Below are positions 25,183 to 33,188 of a stretch of DNA of 64,000 nt, in pieces. The notes below the pieces were generated by a model. It made no database searches and had not been told where the DNA came from. It saw nothing but the letters and a program-made list of their open reading frames with translations. Made by a program: the position numbers and the translations under genes. Origin of the DNA: Lachnospira sp. UBA3212 (lineage in GTDB: Bacteria; Bacillota; Clostridia; Lachnospirales; Lachnospiraceae); the NCBI GenBank assembly GCA_002363615.1, contig DEWK01000014.1:111658-175657 (forward strand), written 5' to 3'. Positions within the stretch are counted from its first letter, which is position 1. Each line of letters opens with the position of its first letter.

Positions 25183-26046
25183 TTATTCATCCACAATCAA
25201 CTCGCCCCGTAAAAGCATGATCACTACGCGCTTACTGCTATTATTCTTAGTACAAGTTGACAGGGTAATTATCTTATCATCTTTGGTAATCTCTCGCACC
25301 CTCTTAGATGTATCATAAACAGATCTTGCTCTCTGCTCCTTGATCCACTGAGTAAATTCCTCATCACTGGTAAAGGAATACTGATAGACCGGATCATTCT
25401 TGGCATTGGCCTCAAACATTGCAAATACATAACAGATGTAATGGTCATCTCCCTCATAGATATCAAAGGTAGGATGCTTTTTATAATAGGATTTTTCATC
25501 CAGGTACTGGGTTAAAGTTCCAAACATAGCATCGGACCACATATTGTGCCCATATATAATGGTATTTTTAGAATCAAATTTCTCAGTTAAACGGTAATCT
25601 AAGAAAATCGAACCATTCCGATTATAGGTATTATCGTAAAGGTGGGTAAGATAATAGGAATTATCACTATGCTGAAGGATTGGATACTGAATTCTGGTAT
25701 CTTCCTGGCGGATATATCCCACTGCCTCCTTGTTTAATTTCTTTAATTTAGAAAAATCCCAGGTCCATTTTTTCTTTTCCTTAGAAACAGCCACCTTTCC
25801 ATCTGATTCTGCTGTTCCATTCCCTTGGTCATCACCGGTGTCTGTCGTGGTATAAAACATATTATCCACTTCTTCATAAGCCTGATCGCCTTCTCCGTAT
25901 TCTAAAAAACGTTTTGTCAGGCTGTAGGCACTGAAGGTAAAAATACCAGCCATAATCGCAAGTAGAATATAGCGAATCACATTGGCCTTGGTTGCCTTAC
26001 GCCGTTTTTTCTTTTTTACTTCTAAGCTTTCTTCAGACTTATCCAT
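25183..26046 (-). CDS. Class B-like sortase
   Basis: 287 residues from ATG 26046 (AAGGA upstream); an ATG three codons earlier sits against the ribosome site. A lysine-rich start and one membrane anchor (about 25-45) are followed by a linker and the sortase barrel from about 95. Catalytic residues: His in IIYGHNMWSDAMFG, Cys in TLSTC and Arg in SSKRVVIMLLRGEL. The YGHN...TLSTC pattern resembles sortase B. It probably joins surface proteins to the wall; the APKTG protein at 40118 is a candidate substrate but lies far away. It follows fba by 23 bases. Confidence 0.88.
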   Translation of the reverse strand: MDKSEESLEVKKKKRRKATKANVIRYILLAIMAGIFTFSAYSLTKRFLEYGEGDQAYEEVDNMFYTTTDTGDDQGNGTAESDGKVAVSKEKKKWTWDFSKLKKLNKEAVGYIRQEDTRIQYPILQHSDNSYYLTHLYDNTYNRNGSIFLDYRLTEKFDSKNTIIYGHNMWSDAMFGTLTQYLDEKSYYKKHPTFDIYEGDDHYICYVFAMFEANAKNDPVYQYSFTSDEEFTQWIKEQRARSVYDTSKRVREITKDDKIITLSTCTKNNSSKRVVIMLLRGELIVDE

Positions 26047-26069
26047 TCCTGTCATTCCTTTCCTGAGAC

Positions 26070-26936
26070 TCAGGCCTTATTAATAGAGCCAAACATCTCC
26101 ATTTTCTCCTTTACTGTCTCTTTGATTGCTTCAAAGCCAGGCTTAAGGAGTTTTCTAGGGTCATAACCCTTACCCTCAAGATCCTTGCCGGCTTCAATAT
26201 ACTTTCTGGTTGCCTCTGCAAATGATAACTGACATTCTGTATTAACATTCACCTTAGAAACACCCATGGAAATTGCTTTCTGTACCTGTTCGGCCGGAAT
26301 ACCGGTTCCGCCGTGAAGTACCAAGGGAAGTTCTTCCCCCACCTTAGACGCAATAGCCTCTAAGGTATCAAAGGAAAGTCCAGCCCAATTAGCAGGATAC
26401 TTACCATGGATATTACCAATTCCACAGGCAAGCATATCAACCCCAAGATCTGCAATCTGCTTACATTCTTCAGGATCTGCCACTTCGCCAGTGGAAACGA
26501 CTCCATCTTCTTCTCCACCAATTCCGCCGACTTCCGCCTCAATGGAAATCCCTCTCTTCTTACATTCCTCCACTAATTCCTTGGTCTTAGCAAGGTTTTC
26601 CTCAAATGGAAGAGAAGAACCATCAAACATAATCGAGGTAAATCCAGCTTCAATACACTTATAACAGCCTTCATAAGTTCCATGATCCAAGTGAAGAGCA
26701 ATCGGAACCGTGATATTTAACTCATCCATCATGGCACTAACCATGGCAGATACTGTTTTGAAACCTGTCATATACTTACCAGCCCCCTCTGATACTCCTA
26801 AAATTGCAGGTGACTGATTTTCCTGTGCAGTTAAAAGAATTGCTTTTGTCCACTCCAGGTTGTTAATATTGAACTGACCTACCCCATAGTGACCAGCTCT
26901 TGCCTTCTTTAACATCTCTTCTGCTGAAACTAACAT
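26070..26936 (-). CDS. fba: Class II fructose-bisphosphate aldolase
   Basis: 288 residues, zinc-dependent. Motifs: VGQFNINNLEWTKAI, LHLDHG (zinc histidine), SIEAEVGGIGGEEDGV, the second zinc region in GNIHGKYP and LVLHGGTGIP, and KVNVNTECQ for the bisphosphate. It splits fructose-1,6-bisphosphate in glycolysis. Tagatose-bisphosphate aldolase is a close alternative, but nothing nearby suggests tagatose use. An AGGAGG site precedes the ATG, and TATAAT lies at 27009-27004. Confidence 0.93.
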   Translation of the reverse strand: MLVSAEEMLKKARAGHYGVGQFNINNLEWTKAILLTAQENQSPAILGVSEGAGKYMTGFKTVSAMVSAMMDELNITVPIALHLDHGTYEGCYKCIEAGFTSIMFDGSSLPFEENLAKTKELVEECKKRGISIEAEVGGIGGEEDGVVSTGEVADPEECKQIADLGVDMLACGIGNIHGKYPANWAGLSFDTLEAIASKVGEELPLVLHGGTGIPAEQVQKAISMGVSKVNVNTECQLSFAEATRKYIEAGKDLEGKGYDPRKLLKPGFEAIKETVKEKMEMFGSINKA

Positions 26937-27009
26937 TATAACTACCTCCTATTAATAAAATACTCAAAGGTGCCGTTTCCCCCTAGCCCCTTTCAACGTG
27001 TTTATTATA

Positions 27010-29454
27010 TCATAATTTACTTTTTATGAAAAGAAATTCTTCCGCCATCCTAGCAAGTTCCACCTTGGCCTTTTGATTATTTTTGCCATTTTTTGAAAAT
27101 CTTAAATAATCGATCAAAGAAAGAATTTTTATGGCTTCTTCCTTTTCGCAGTGAAAGGCCTTAGCAAGCATACCTCCTTCTTCCTCCAGGCTTTGTCCCT
27201 GTTTTATTGGACATTGTCTTATTTGACAAATCTTAGCCAAACGTTTTTTAATATAGTCTGGATCTGGCTTTCTAATCTTTTTTTTATCCAAAAACCGAAT
27301 TAAAAGATTTATGCAAATTATAAATAGAACAAAACCCACTCCCAGGAAGAACCAAGGAATCACTCCCTTTATAGAGTTTTTCTTGCTTGTCTTTGCTTTG
27401 GTTTTTACCTTTAAGGTGGTGGTAGTTTCTTCCACCTTCTTGCTTCCCTCTTCCTTCTTTTTCGTGCTTTTTTCCTTCTTTTTCGTGCTAGCAATCTGGA
27501 CTTCCTTGGTAGTTTCCTGGCTTTTACTTTCCGCTTCCTTGGTTTGTGTTTCCTCCTGACCTACCCCGGAGGTCAAATCTCCTACTGTAACCTCAATCGG
27601 TACCCAGCCAAATTTTTCCAGGTATATTTCAACCCAGGCATGGCTGGAACGATTCTTAACATGCACCAAGGAGCCCAACTCGTTTAATGCTCTACCAGAT
27701 TCAATCATATCCTTGGTCAACACATATCCTTCCACATAGCGAGCTGGAATTCCCATTTGCCGAAACATTAGGGTCGCCGCAGAGGCATAGGCCGTACAGT
27801 AGCCCTGCTTTTTATGAAACAAAAAATCTTCCACATAATCGGTGCCTTCCTTGGTGGCACCTGGACTAAGCGTATATTCATACATGGCCAGGTAATCATA
27901 AATATAGTAAACATAAGGGCGTATCCCAATGCTTGGATCATAGCCCCGGTTTGCCATTTCATAAACATGCCCCTGATAAACATATTCCATACTAGAAAAA
28001 TGCTCATAAAACTCTGGCACTTCCTCCGGGCTAGGTAAATCCAGGTAAAGTTCTTTTACTAATTCTTCATAGGATCTGCTTGTGTAGTCTACATAGTCCA
28101 CCTGTTCGTCTAAACAGGAAAGATCCTCTAAGGAGTAATCTAAAACATCTGCGATTTCACCAATTTGCCCTTGGGTTCCATAATTCATTACATCTGTGGC
28201 GGAACTGACATAAGCATTGCTTACGAATTCTCCATCCCTGTTTTCACAATCTCCCAGATAAAGCTTATTCGTATAGTAAGGAAGGTAGTAAAAGTCTGTT
28301 TGAATCTTCGGAATCACCTCTACATAAAAACCATAAGCATCCAGATTCTCATTTGCAGAAAGTCCCTCCAGGACTTTTCCCTGATTACTGATCAGCGTGT
28401 TGCTGTAATCATAGACAGAATCTTCTCCCTCCACAAAGTCGGGATTTTCGGAAACGAATACCGGCTGGGTTCCGGTCCAGGTGTTTGCTTCATAGTCCTT
28501 TCCAATGAAACCGCGAACGTAAAGGCGGTCCGGCAATCTACCTTCCGAATCCGCATCAATGCTTACCTCAAGATCTATATGATTGGTTAATTCCACCTTG
28601 TCCAAGGTTCCCAATTTCGAACTCTGACCCGTATGAGACAAGCCATTCACCCCAAGTTCATTCTCCTTGTGGATCGGTTTTCCCTCTGCTGCCGGCAGTT
28701 CATGTTGATTGAGGAAATCATTGATTCCTCTTTTTATTTTATTTAAGGCTTGAATACTTTTATAGTCGGAAGGAGAGTAAACGCTTCCCACAAGGACCAA
28801 AGAGCCGAGGATAAATATTCCTCCCCATACTGCTGCCTGCCCATGAATCTTACTTCTAATCCCCGGATCCCTTGTGGTAATTCCCTGACCTATCACCAAC
28901 AAAAGTCCACTACAACTCAAGAAACACAGGGCTCCACAGTTTACATCTACTCCAGCCCCTATAAATCCCAGTACCACCGGAAGGGCCAGGCAAATAGAAC
29001 TAAAGAAATGGATGTTTTTTATATTAATTGCAAATAAGACCAATCCATATAGGATTAAAAAAGTCCCTAAAACCACCAGCATTTTATTATAATTTGATAG
29101 GTATTCGTAAGAATACCCCTCAATCTCCGGAAAGGACACATCCAAATAATAATCATTTACAAAGTCAAAGATCTTCCGAAGCAAGGTCATGGCTCCTACA
29201 TAAAAGACCCGCTCAAACAAAAGTCCCGCTACCAGACATACTATTCCCAGGATTCCCAGATAGCGTTTTTTAAATTCCAAAACATATATGATCCAGGAAA
29301 TAACCAGAAAGATCACGGCGGTCCACAAAAAAGTCTGCCATTCTACAAATTTAAATTGGAATCCATAAAGTACTTCCATCTGGATTCCTAAAAGGGCGGT
29401 CAGGGCTATAAACATACTTAGGAAATAATTCCTGATTGATAGATTATTGTTCAT
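27010..29454 (-). CDS. TgpA-like membrane transglutaminase (DUF4129 C-terminus)
   Basis: 814 residues from ATG 29454, 9 bases after GGGAGG. Six or so membrane segments within residues 10-220 precede an extracellular domain. The transglutaminase core has GYCTAYASAATLMFRQMGIPARYVEGY (nucleophile cysteine) and HAWVEIYLEKFGWVPIEVT (histidine). The third member is Glu rather than the usual Asp. A Lys/Thr/Glu-rich linker leads to a final membrane helix and a cytoplasmic DUF4129-like tail. Such proteins sit with MoxR and DUF58 genes, as here, and are linked to envelope protein processing. It overlaps the DUF58 gene by 11 bases. Confidence 0.88.
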   Translation of the reverse strand: MNNNLSIRNYFLSMFIALTALLGIQMEVLYGFQFKFVEWQTFLWTAVIFLVISWIIYVLEFKKRYLGILGIVCLVAGLLFERVFYVGAMTLLRKIFDFVNDYYLDVSFPEIEGYSYEYLSNYNKMLVVLGTFLILYGLVLFAINIKNIHFFSSICLALPVVLGFIGAGVDVNCGALCFLSCSGLLLVIGQGITTRDPGIRSKIHGQAAVWGGIFILGSLVLVGSVYSPSDYKSIQALNKIKRGINDFLNQHELPAAEGKPIHKENELGVNGLSHTGQSSKLGTLDKVELTNHIDLEVSIDADSEGRLPDRLYVRGFIGKDYEANTWTGTQPVFVSENPDFVEGEDSVYDYSNTLISNQGKVLEGLSANENLDAYGFYVEVIPKIQTDFYYLPYYTNKLYLGDCENRDGEFVSNAYVSSATDVMNYGTQGQIGEIADVLDYSLEDLSCLDEQVDYVDYTSRSYEELVKELYLDLPSPEEVPEFYEHFSSMEYVYQGHVYEMANRGYDPSIGIRPYVYYIYDYLAMYEYTLSPGATKEGTDYVEDFLFHKKQGYCTAYASAATLMFRQMGIPARYVEGYVLTKDMIESGRALNELGSLVHVKNRSSHAWVEIYLEKFGWVPIEVTVGDLTSGVGQEETQTKEAESKSQETTKEVQIASTKKKEKSTKKKEEGSKKVEETTTTLKVKTKAKTSKKNSIKGVIPWFFLGVGFVLFIICINLLIRFLDKKKIRKPDPDYIKKRLAKICQIRQCPIKQGQSLEEEGGMLAKAFHCEKEEAIKILSLIDYLRFSKNGKNNQKAKVELARMAEEFLFIKSKL

Positions 29455-30613
29455 CCCTTGCATCCTCCCTTAGGACAAAAGCCCCTTCTTCTTTTCTTAA
29501 GTAAAACCTCCGACTATCAAAGTTTCTGTTGTCTAGCTTAATTTTTTTCATCCCATCTCTGTAATCCTTTATGGCAGTCTCCTCTTCTCCCGGCGTCAAA
29601 AACCAAATCCGATTAAAGTCCACCTGCTCAATACTCTCTTTTAAGAAGCGGCTCAAGTCATGGGGATTACACTCCTTTTCTGTAAATGCTACGTCTAAAA
29701 GGATTTCTAATAATTGTTCTACCTGAACCCGGTTTATTTTTTTTATAAAAAATTGATTCCCATCCATCCAGGCCAGAAAAAAAGGCTTTCCAATTTTCTG
29801 TAACGTAAAAAGTACGGATTGGAGGGCTGCCCCATAGAAAGCCCTCCTGTCTTTGTCTTTTTCTTCTTCCTTAGACAAACGATAATTACAAACCAATACT
29901 GGCATCCTTTGAATCGGTTCAGAGAATTCTTTTACAATCATCTCCTGACGTCTGCCAAATAATTTCCAATAAATATTTTTTACATCATCACCGTCCCGGT
30001 AATTTCGAAGGTCAAAAATTTCTGTTCGATCATCCCCCGACCGATCCGTGCGATAATGATCTTCTTCCTCAATATTTTTATCAAAAAATTCCTGTCCTAA
30101 AAATTCCCCTGCCACTTCCTCCTCTTCTTTTGGCAAGACCATTACAAATACCTTTGACTGAATCTTATACTTGCAGAAAAACAAGCCAAAAAAATCATAA
30201 AATACAATTTGTTTTAAGCTTATGGTGTTTTTCCCTTCTTCTAATCCCTCTAAGCTTTCTCCTTGGGGCATGATCCATCCTCCCGGACATGCAAAGCTTG
30301 CCTGGCATTTTTTTGAGATTCCCATAAAGGAATTATCCAGGTGATAATAGATACTTCCACTGGTTAAAGGAAGAAAATAATTCCTTTGTAATTCTAATAC
30401 ATAAGGGACTTTTTCACCACTCGTCACCATTCTTTTCGGAATATAAAATGAAAATCGAATTCTTATAGCAATGAGCATAAAAAGAATTCCACCGACCAAA
30501 GGCAAAAAGCTCACTAAAATTGCAAACACCACGGTATAGTAGTGCTGATATAAGATTGCAAGCATCCAAGCACCAAGGACTGAAAAAAAATAAACCACCC
30601 AGTTTCTAATCAT
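29444..30613 (-). CDS. DUF58 protein with two N-terminal membrane helices
   Basis: 389 residues. Two hydrophobic segments (about 5-25 and 28-50) precede a beta domain. The DUF58 signature is YRDGDDVKNIYWKLFGRRQEMIVKEFSEP near residues 207-235. A von Willebrand-like alpha/beta region follows, without a clear MIDAS motif. DUF58 proteins act with MoxR ATPases as a chaperone-like pair. The gene overlaps moxR by four bases and the transglutaminase gene by 11, a tightly coupled three-gene operon. Confidence 0.88.
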   Translation of the reverse strand: MIRNWVVYFFSVLGAWMLAILYQHYYTVVFAILVSFLPLVGGILFMLIAIRIRFSFYIPKRMVTSGEKVPYVLELQRNYFLPLTSGSIYYHLDNSFMGISKKCQASFACPGGWIMPQGESLEGLEEGKNTISLKQIVFYDFFGLFFCKYKIQSKVFVMVLPKEEEEVAGEFLGQEFFDKNIEEEDHYRTDRSGDDRTEIFDLRNYRDGDDVKNIYWKLFGRRQEMIVKEFSEPIQRMPVLVCNYRLSKEEEKDKDRRAFYGAALQSVLFTLQKIGKPFFLAWMDGNQFFIKKINRVQVEQLLEILLDVAFTEKECNPHDLSRFLKESIEQVDFNRIWFLTPGEEETAIKDYRDGMKKIKLDNRNFDSRRFYLRKEEGAFVLREDARDEQ

Positions 30614-31548
30614 AAAGACTCCTTAGCCGGTACCCCTACCTGATCTAAAATATCATCTAATTCTTTTTTAATATCCTCACTGGTATGACCACGACTTAAC
30701 AGAATTCGATGGCCAATGGTAGGTAATAAAATATTTTTTACATCTCCCGGTACCACATAATCTCTTCCCTCCAAGTATGCATAGGCCTTAGACATCTGCA
30801 TACAAGCTATGGTTCCTCTTGGGGAAACTCCCAAACGGATTGTCTCCCTATTTCTTGTAGCCTGCACCAGACTTACAATATAATCAAGGATGCGTGGATG
30901 AATGTAAACTTCCTTTACCTCATCCTGCATAGAAAGGAATTCCTCCACCGAACTTACCTTTGTTACATGGTTATGATCCATATCATTCTGCTTCCCTAAA
31001 AGCATCTGAATCTCGTATTCCTTTAAAGGATATCCCATGCTGGTCCGAATCATAAATCGGTCTAACTGAGATTCCGGTAGCATATTGGTTCCCACGGATC
31101 CCGTTGGGTTCTGAGTAGCAATTACCAAAAAAGGATTTCCTAAAGGATAGGTCTTCCCCTCCACGGTAACACTTTTTTCCTCCATTGCCTCTAATAAGGC
31201 CGATTGGGTTTTTGAGGAAGTTCGATTGATTTCATCTGCCAACAAAAGATTACAAAAAACCGCACCTTTTTTATATACGAACTCTTTTTTTTCCATATCA
31301 TAGGTTGTAAATCCAAGCACATCCGATGGCATAACATCTGGTGTAAACTGAATTCTTTGTTCCTCCATTCCCATGGCTCTTGCAAATGCCAAGGCCAAGG
31401 TTGTCTTACCCACACCTGGAATATCATCTACCAATACATTTCCTCCCGCCAAAAAACAGGTCATAATTTGTTTAATTACTTCGTCCTTACCAAAGACCAC
31501 TTTTTTTACTTCTTCCATGATTTCCTGAGCTTTTTCAATCCCCGTCAT
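30610..31548 (-). CDS. MoxR-family AAA ATPase
   Basis: 312 residues, the normal MoxR length. Walker A DIPGVGKTTLALAFA, RIQFTPDVMPSDVLGF, Walker B LLADEINRTSSKTQSALLEAM, sensor 1 FLVIATQNPTGSVGT and arginine finger ESQLDRFMIR are all intact. GVSPRGTIACMQMSKAYA is the C-terminal lid. MoxR proteins use ATP to help metal or complex insertion in partners with DUF58/VWA domains. GGGAGG precedes the ATG. A TATACT box at 31589-31584 is near, but the region above it holds an unusual RNA-rich leader. Confidence 0.93.
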   Translation of the reverse strand: MTGIEKAQEIMEEVKKVVFGKDEVIKQIMTCFLAGGNVLVDDIPGVGKTTLALAFARAMGMEEQRIQFTPDVMPSDVLGFTTYDMEKKEFVYKKGAVFCNLLLADEINRTSSKTQSALLEAMEEKSVTVEGKTYPLGNPFLVIATQNPTGSVGTNMLPESQLDRFMIRTSMGYPLKEYEIQMLLGKQNDMDHNHVTKVSSVEEFLSMQDEVKEVYIHPRILDYIVSLVQATRNRETIRLGVSPRGTIACMQMSKAYAYLEGRDYVVPGDVKNILLPTIGHRILLSRGHTSEDIKKELDDILDQVGVPAKESL

Positions 31549-31617
31549 TCTATTCCTCCCAGAATAATAAAAATATATCTCCTAGTATACCACATGAATC
31601 GCTTATTTAAAAACAGC

Positions 31618-31644
31618 AAAAAAAGAGTTGCTTGCGCAACTCTC
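31618..31644 (-). terminator. Short-transcript terminator upstream of moxR
   Basis: GAGTTGC (31625-31631) and GCAACTC (31636-31642) pair around TTGC, and seven Ts follow on the minus strand. With the promoter at 31728-31700 it defines a possible RNA of about 75 bases, or an attenuator ahead of moxR. Confidence 0.8.
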
Positions 31645-31699
31645 TCCGTGAATATAAAAAAGAAATGAAAATGAAATCAACTAACTCTTTACGTTTTTA

Positions 31700-31777
31700 A
31701 TTTTAGACTTCTCCCCCTTGATTGTCAATGTATTTTATAAACTAGTGACATTTGTCAGAACAAACTGACAAATGTCA
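31700..31777 (-). promoter_or_regulatory. Strong promoter with twin upstream dyads
   Basis: On the minus strand TTGACA (31728-31723), 17 bases, TAAAAT (31705-31700). Upstream are two copies of TGACA-N2-TGTCA (31746-31757 and 31766-31777) whose centres are 20 bases apart, about two helical turns. Together they also form a 13-base inverted repeat, which might fold as a hairpin or end plus-strand transcripts (Ts follow on the plus strand). The binding protein is unknown. Confidence 0.65.
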
Positions 31778-31798
31778 GTAATTTTTTCCCCTAACACT

Positions 31799-31833
31799 CA
31801 AGAAAGCAATCGATCAAATCGATTGCTTTCTTG
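31799..31833. other. Perfect 16-base hairpin in the riboswitch-moxR interval
   Basis: Arms 31799-31814 and 31818-31833 are exact reverse complements around a CAA loop. There is no T run on either side, so it is not an ordinary terminator. It could be an RNA-stabilising or RNase III-type hairpin, or a DNA site. Confidence 0.8.
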
Positions 31834-31869
31834 TGAGAAAATTTAAATGAGTTTAATCTATTATCGGAA

Positions 31870-31910
31870 AGATTATCGCTAAAGTAGGGGGAGGGAGAAA
31901 GCGATAATCT
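31870..31910. other. Hairpin with C-rich (minus) or purine-rich (plus) 19-base loop
   Basis: AGATTATCGCT (31870-31880) and AGCGATAATCT (31900-31910) form an 11-base perfect stem. The loop reads TTCTCCCTCCCCCTACTTT on the minus strand, complementary to Shine-Dalgarno-like sequence. If transcribed past the riboswitch terminator it could act as a small RNA seed; this is inference. Confidence 0.6.
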
Positions 31911-31930
31911 ATACGCCTAATTAAAGAAAC

Positions 31931-31966
31931 AAAACAAAAAAGGTTTTGCTTAAGCAAAACCTTTAA
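31931..31966 (-). terminator. Riboswitch terminator (expression platform)
   Basis: On the minus strand AAAGGTTTTGCTT (31964-31952) pairs with GCAAAACCTT (31948-31939), and Ts follow. The 3' arm repeats the aptamer segment AGCAAAACCTT (32078-32068), so the 5' arm can pair with either; binding of c-di-GMP would favour the terminator. Confidence 0.85.
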
Positions 31967-31996
31967 AATCTACGCTAAATATCACTACTTTTGTAG

Positions 31997-32088
31997 TATA
32001 TAAATCGGCAACTGGCTGGCATCAAAGTTATTCTGAAGCCCCTATAGCTTTGCGTCACAATCTTTCGAAGGTTTTGCTAAATATCTAA
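31997..32088 (-). promoter_or_regulatory. Cyclic-di-GMP-I (GEMM) riboswitch aptamer
   Basis: The minus strand carries the GEMM-I consensus: GCAAAACC, a GAAA tetraloop in TTCGAAAGA, GACGCAAAGCTATAGGG and the 3' segment GCCAGCCAGTTGCCG. These fit the clostridial form of the c-di-GMP-I aptamer. A terminator lies 30 bases downstream. The first ORF below is moxR, about 450 bases away, so the direct target is unclear. The aptamer also lies just after the SGNH gene's stop and could sit in that mRNA's 3' end by read-through. Confidence 0.92.
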
Positions 32089-32108
32089 TTGTCTTAACAA
32101 CTGACATA

Positions 32109-32137
32109 ACTATAGCACTTAATCTATCCAAATGCAA
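32109..32137 (-). promoter_or_regulatory. Riboswitch promoter
   Basis: Minus strand TTGCAT (32137-32132), 17 bases, TATAGT (32114-32109). Start near 32102, about 15 bases before the aptamer. Confidence 0.75.
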
Positions 32138-32154
32138 GCCTTTTTTTGAATGTT

Positions 32155-33003
32155 CTAATTCTTTTCATAAACCCCATGGGTAGACATATAATCATAGATT
32201 GCATGACAACCCGCTTCATTAAAATGAAGTCCGTCTCCATTGTCAAACTCTGCTGCAATATTTCCGGTCTCATCGGCCACTGCTTCGCTTGGATCTAAAT
32301 ACCAGGCATTCACCTTTTTCGCAATCTTTTTGATTTCAGAATTATATTCTCCAATCTGTTCATTACTTACTCCATCTTCACTAGCAATCAGGCTTTCATT
32401 CACAGGTAAAATTGCTTCTAATACCAGGATCGAATTTGGTGCATTGGCTACTAATCTTTGTACCATGGCCGTGTAAGTAGTGGTAAAGGTTTCTGAATCC
32501 ATATAGCCTACCCCATTCACTCCAAGGGCCACGTAAATACGCTCTGGCTGTCTTGCTGAAACAATCGAGAAAATATCACCTACCGTTCCACTAATGGTAT
32601 CCGTCCACTGCTTCTCCATAAAGGTAGTATGGGCAATTCCATTCTCTGCAAAGGTGTTGGCCTGAGGGATCAAATCAAATGCAGCTAAGGCTACAGTTCT
32701 GGAATCTCCTAAAAAGACGGTATTGTCAAAGTAATATCCTTCCACATCACCGGTATCCGGAATGCTTACACCATCATCTGCTTCTTCATAAATCGTTGTG
32801 TTCTCTTCCGCCTGAGCAACTGCTGTTGTTTCCACTTCCACCGTTGTTGTTTCACTAACCGATTCTTTTTTTTGGTTTACATGAATCATCTTTCCAAAAA
32901 TGATATACAACACACCACTAAGTACCACTGCCGCAAGAATTCCAACAAGTGTAGCAAAAATGTTACAAAGGATTCTTGCTCTCTTAAAATGTCTTCTTTT
33001 CAC
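32155..33003 (-). CDS. Membrane-anchored SGNH/GDSL-like hydrolase
   Basis: 282 residues from a GTG at 33003 with AAAGGAG 9 bases upstream. Longer in-frame starts up to 33132 have no ribosome site and overlap the promoters. One membrane segment (about 10-35), a Thr/Glu-rich linker, then an SGNH fold: FLGDSRTVAL (nucleophile serine), ALGVNGVGY (block III) and GDGLHFNEAGC (catalytic Asp/His). It faces the outside and probably removes acyl groups from a wall or capsule glycan. It sits between the GGDEF-EAL gene and the c-di-GMP riboswitch. Substrate unknown. Confidence 0.85.
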   Translation of the reverse strand: MKRRHFKRARILCNIFATLVGILAAVVLSGVLYIIFGKMIHVNQKKESVSETTTVEVETTAVAQAEENTTIYEEADDGVSIPDTGDVEGYYFDNTVFLGDSRTVALAAFDLIPQANTFAENGIAHTTFMEKQWTDTISGTVGDIFSIVSARQPERIYVALGVNGVGYMDSETFTTTYTAMVQRLVANAPNSILVLEAILPVNESLIASEDGVSNEQIGEYNSEIKKIAKKVNAWYLDPSEAVADETGNIAAEFDNGDGLHFNEAGCHAIYDYMSTHGVYEKN

Positions 33004-33055
33004 TTTTTTATACTCCTTTAAATGACAGGATAATTTTTTACTGTTCATTTTAGAC

Positions 33056-33084
33056 ATAATAACAGATTTTTTTTGGAAGGTAAA
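33056..33084 (-). promoter_or_regulatory. Promoter of the SGNH gene
   Basis: Minus strand TTTACC (33084-33079), 17 bases, TATTAT (33061-33056). It is divergent from the GGDEF promoter, with about 30 bases between the two -35 boxes. Confidence 0.55.
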
Positions 33085-33113
33085 CAAAAAAAACAAAAAA
33101 AGGGCTTTATTCG

Positions 33114-33142
33114 TTGAATTTTTCTTGCTCAAATTGTATGAT
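33114..33142 (+). promoter_or_regulatory. Promoter of the GGDEF-EAL-LamG gene
   Basis: TTGAAT (33114-33119), 17 bases, TATGAT (33137-33142), 47 bases before the ATG. Confidence 0.65.
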
Positions 33143-33188
33143 AAAAATAAGGAATTTTAACTATATTTGTATGAACAGGAGTTTTACT

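Noticed and set aside
31357..31668. 103-codon plus-strand ORF across the moxR start
   Set aside because: Antisense to moxR and the leader terminator; no ribosome site or recognisable content.
33004..33132. N-terminal extension of the SGNH hydrolase
   Set aside because: Covers both divergent promoters and lacks a ribosome site; the GTG at 33003 has AAAGGAG.
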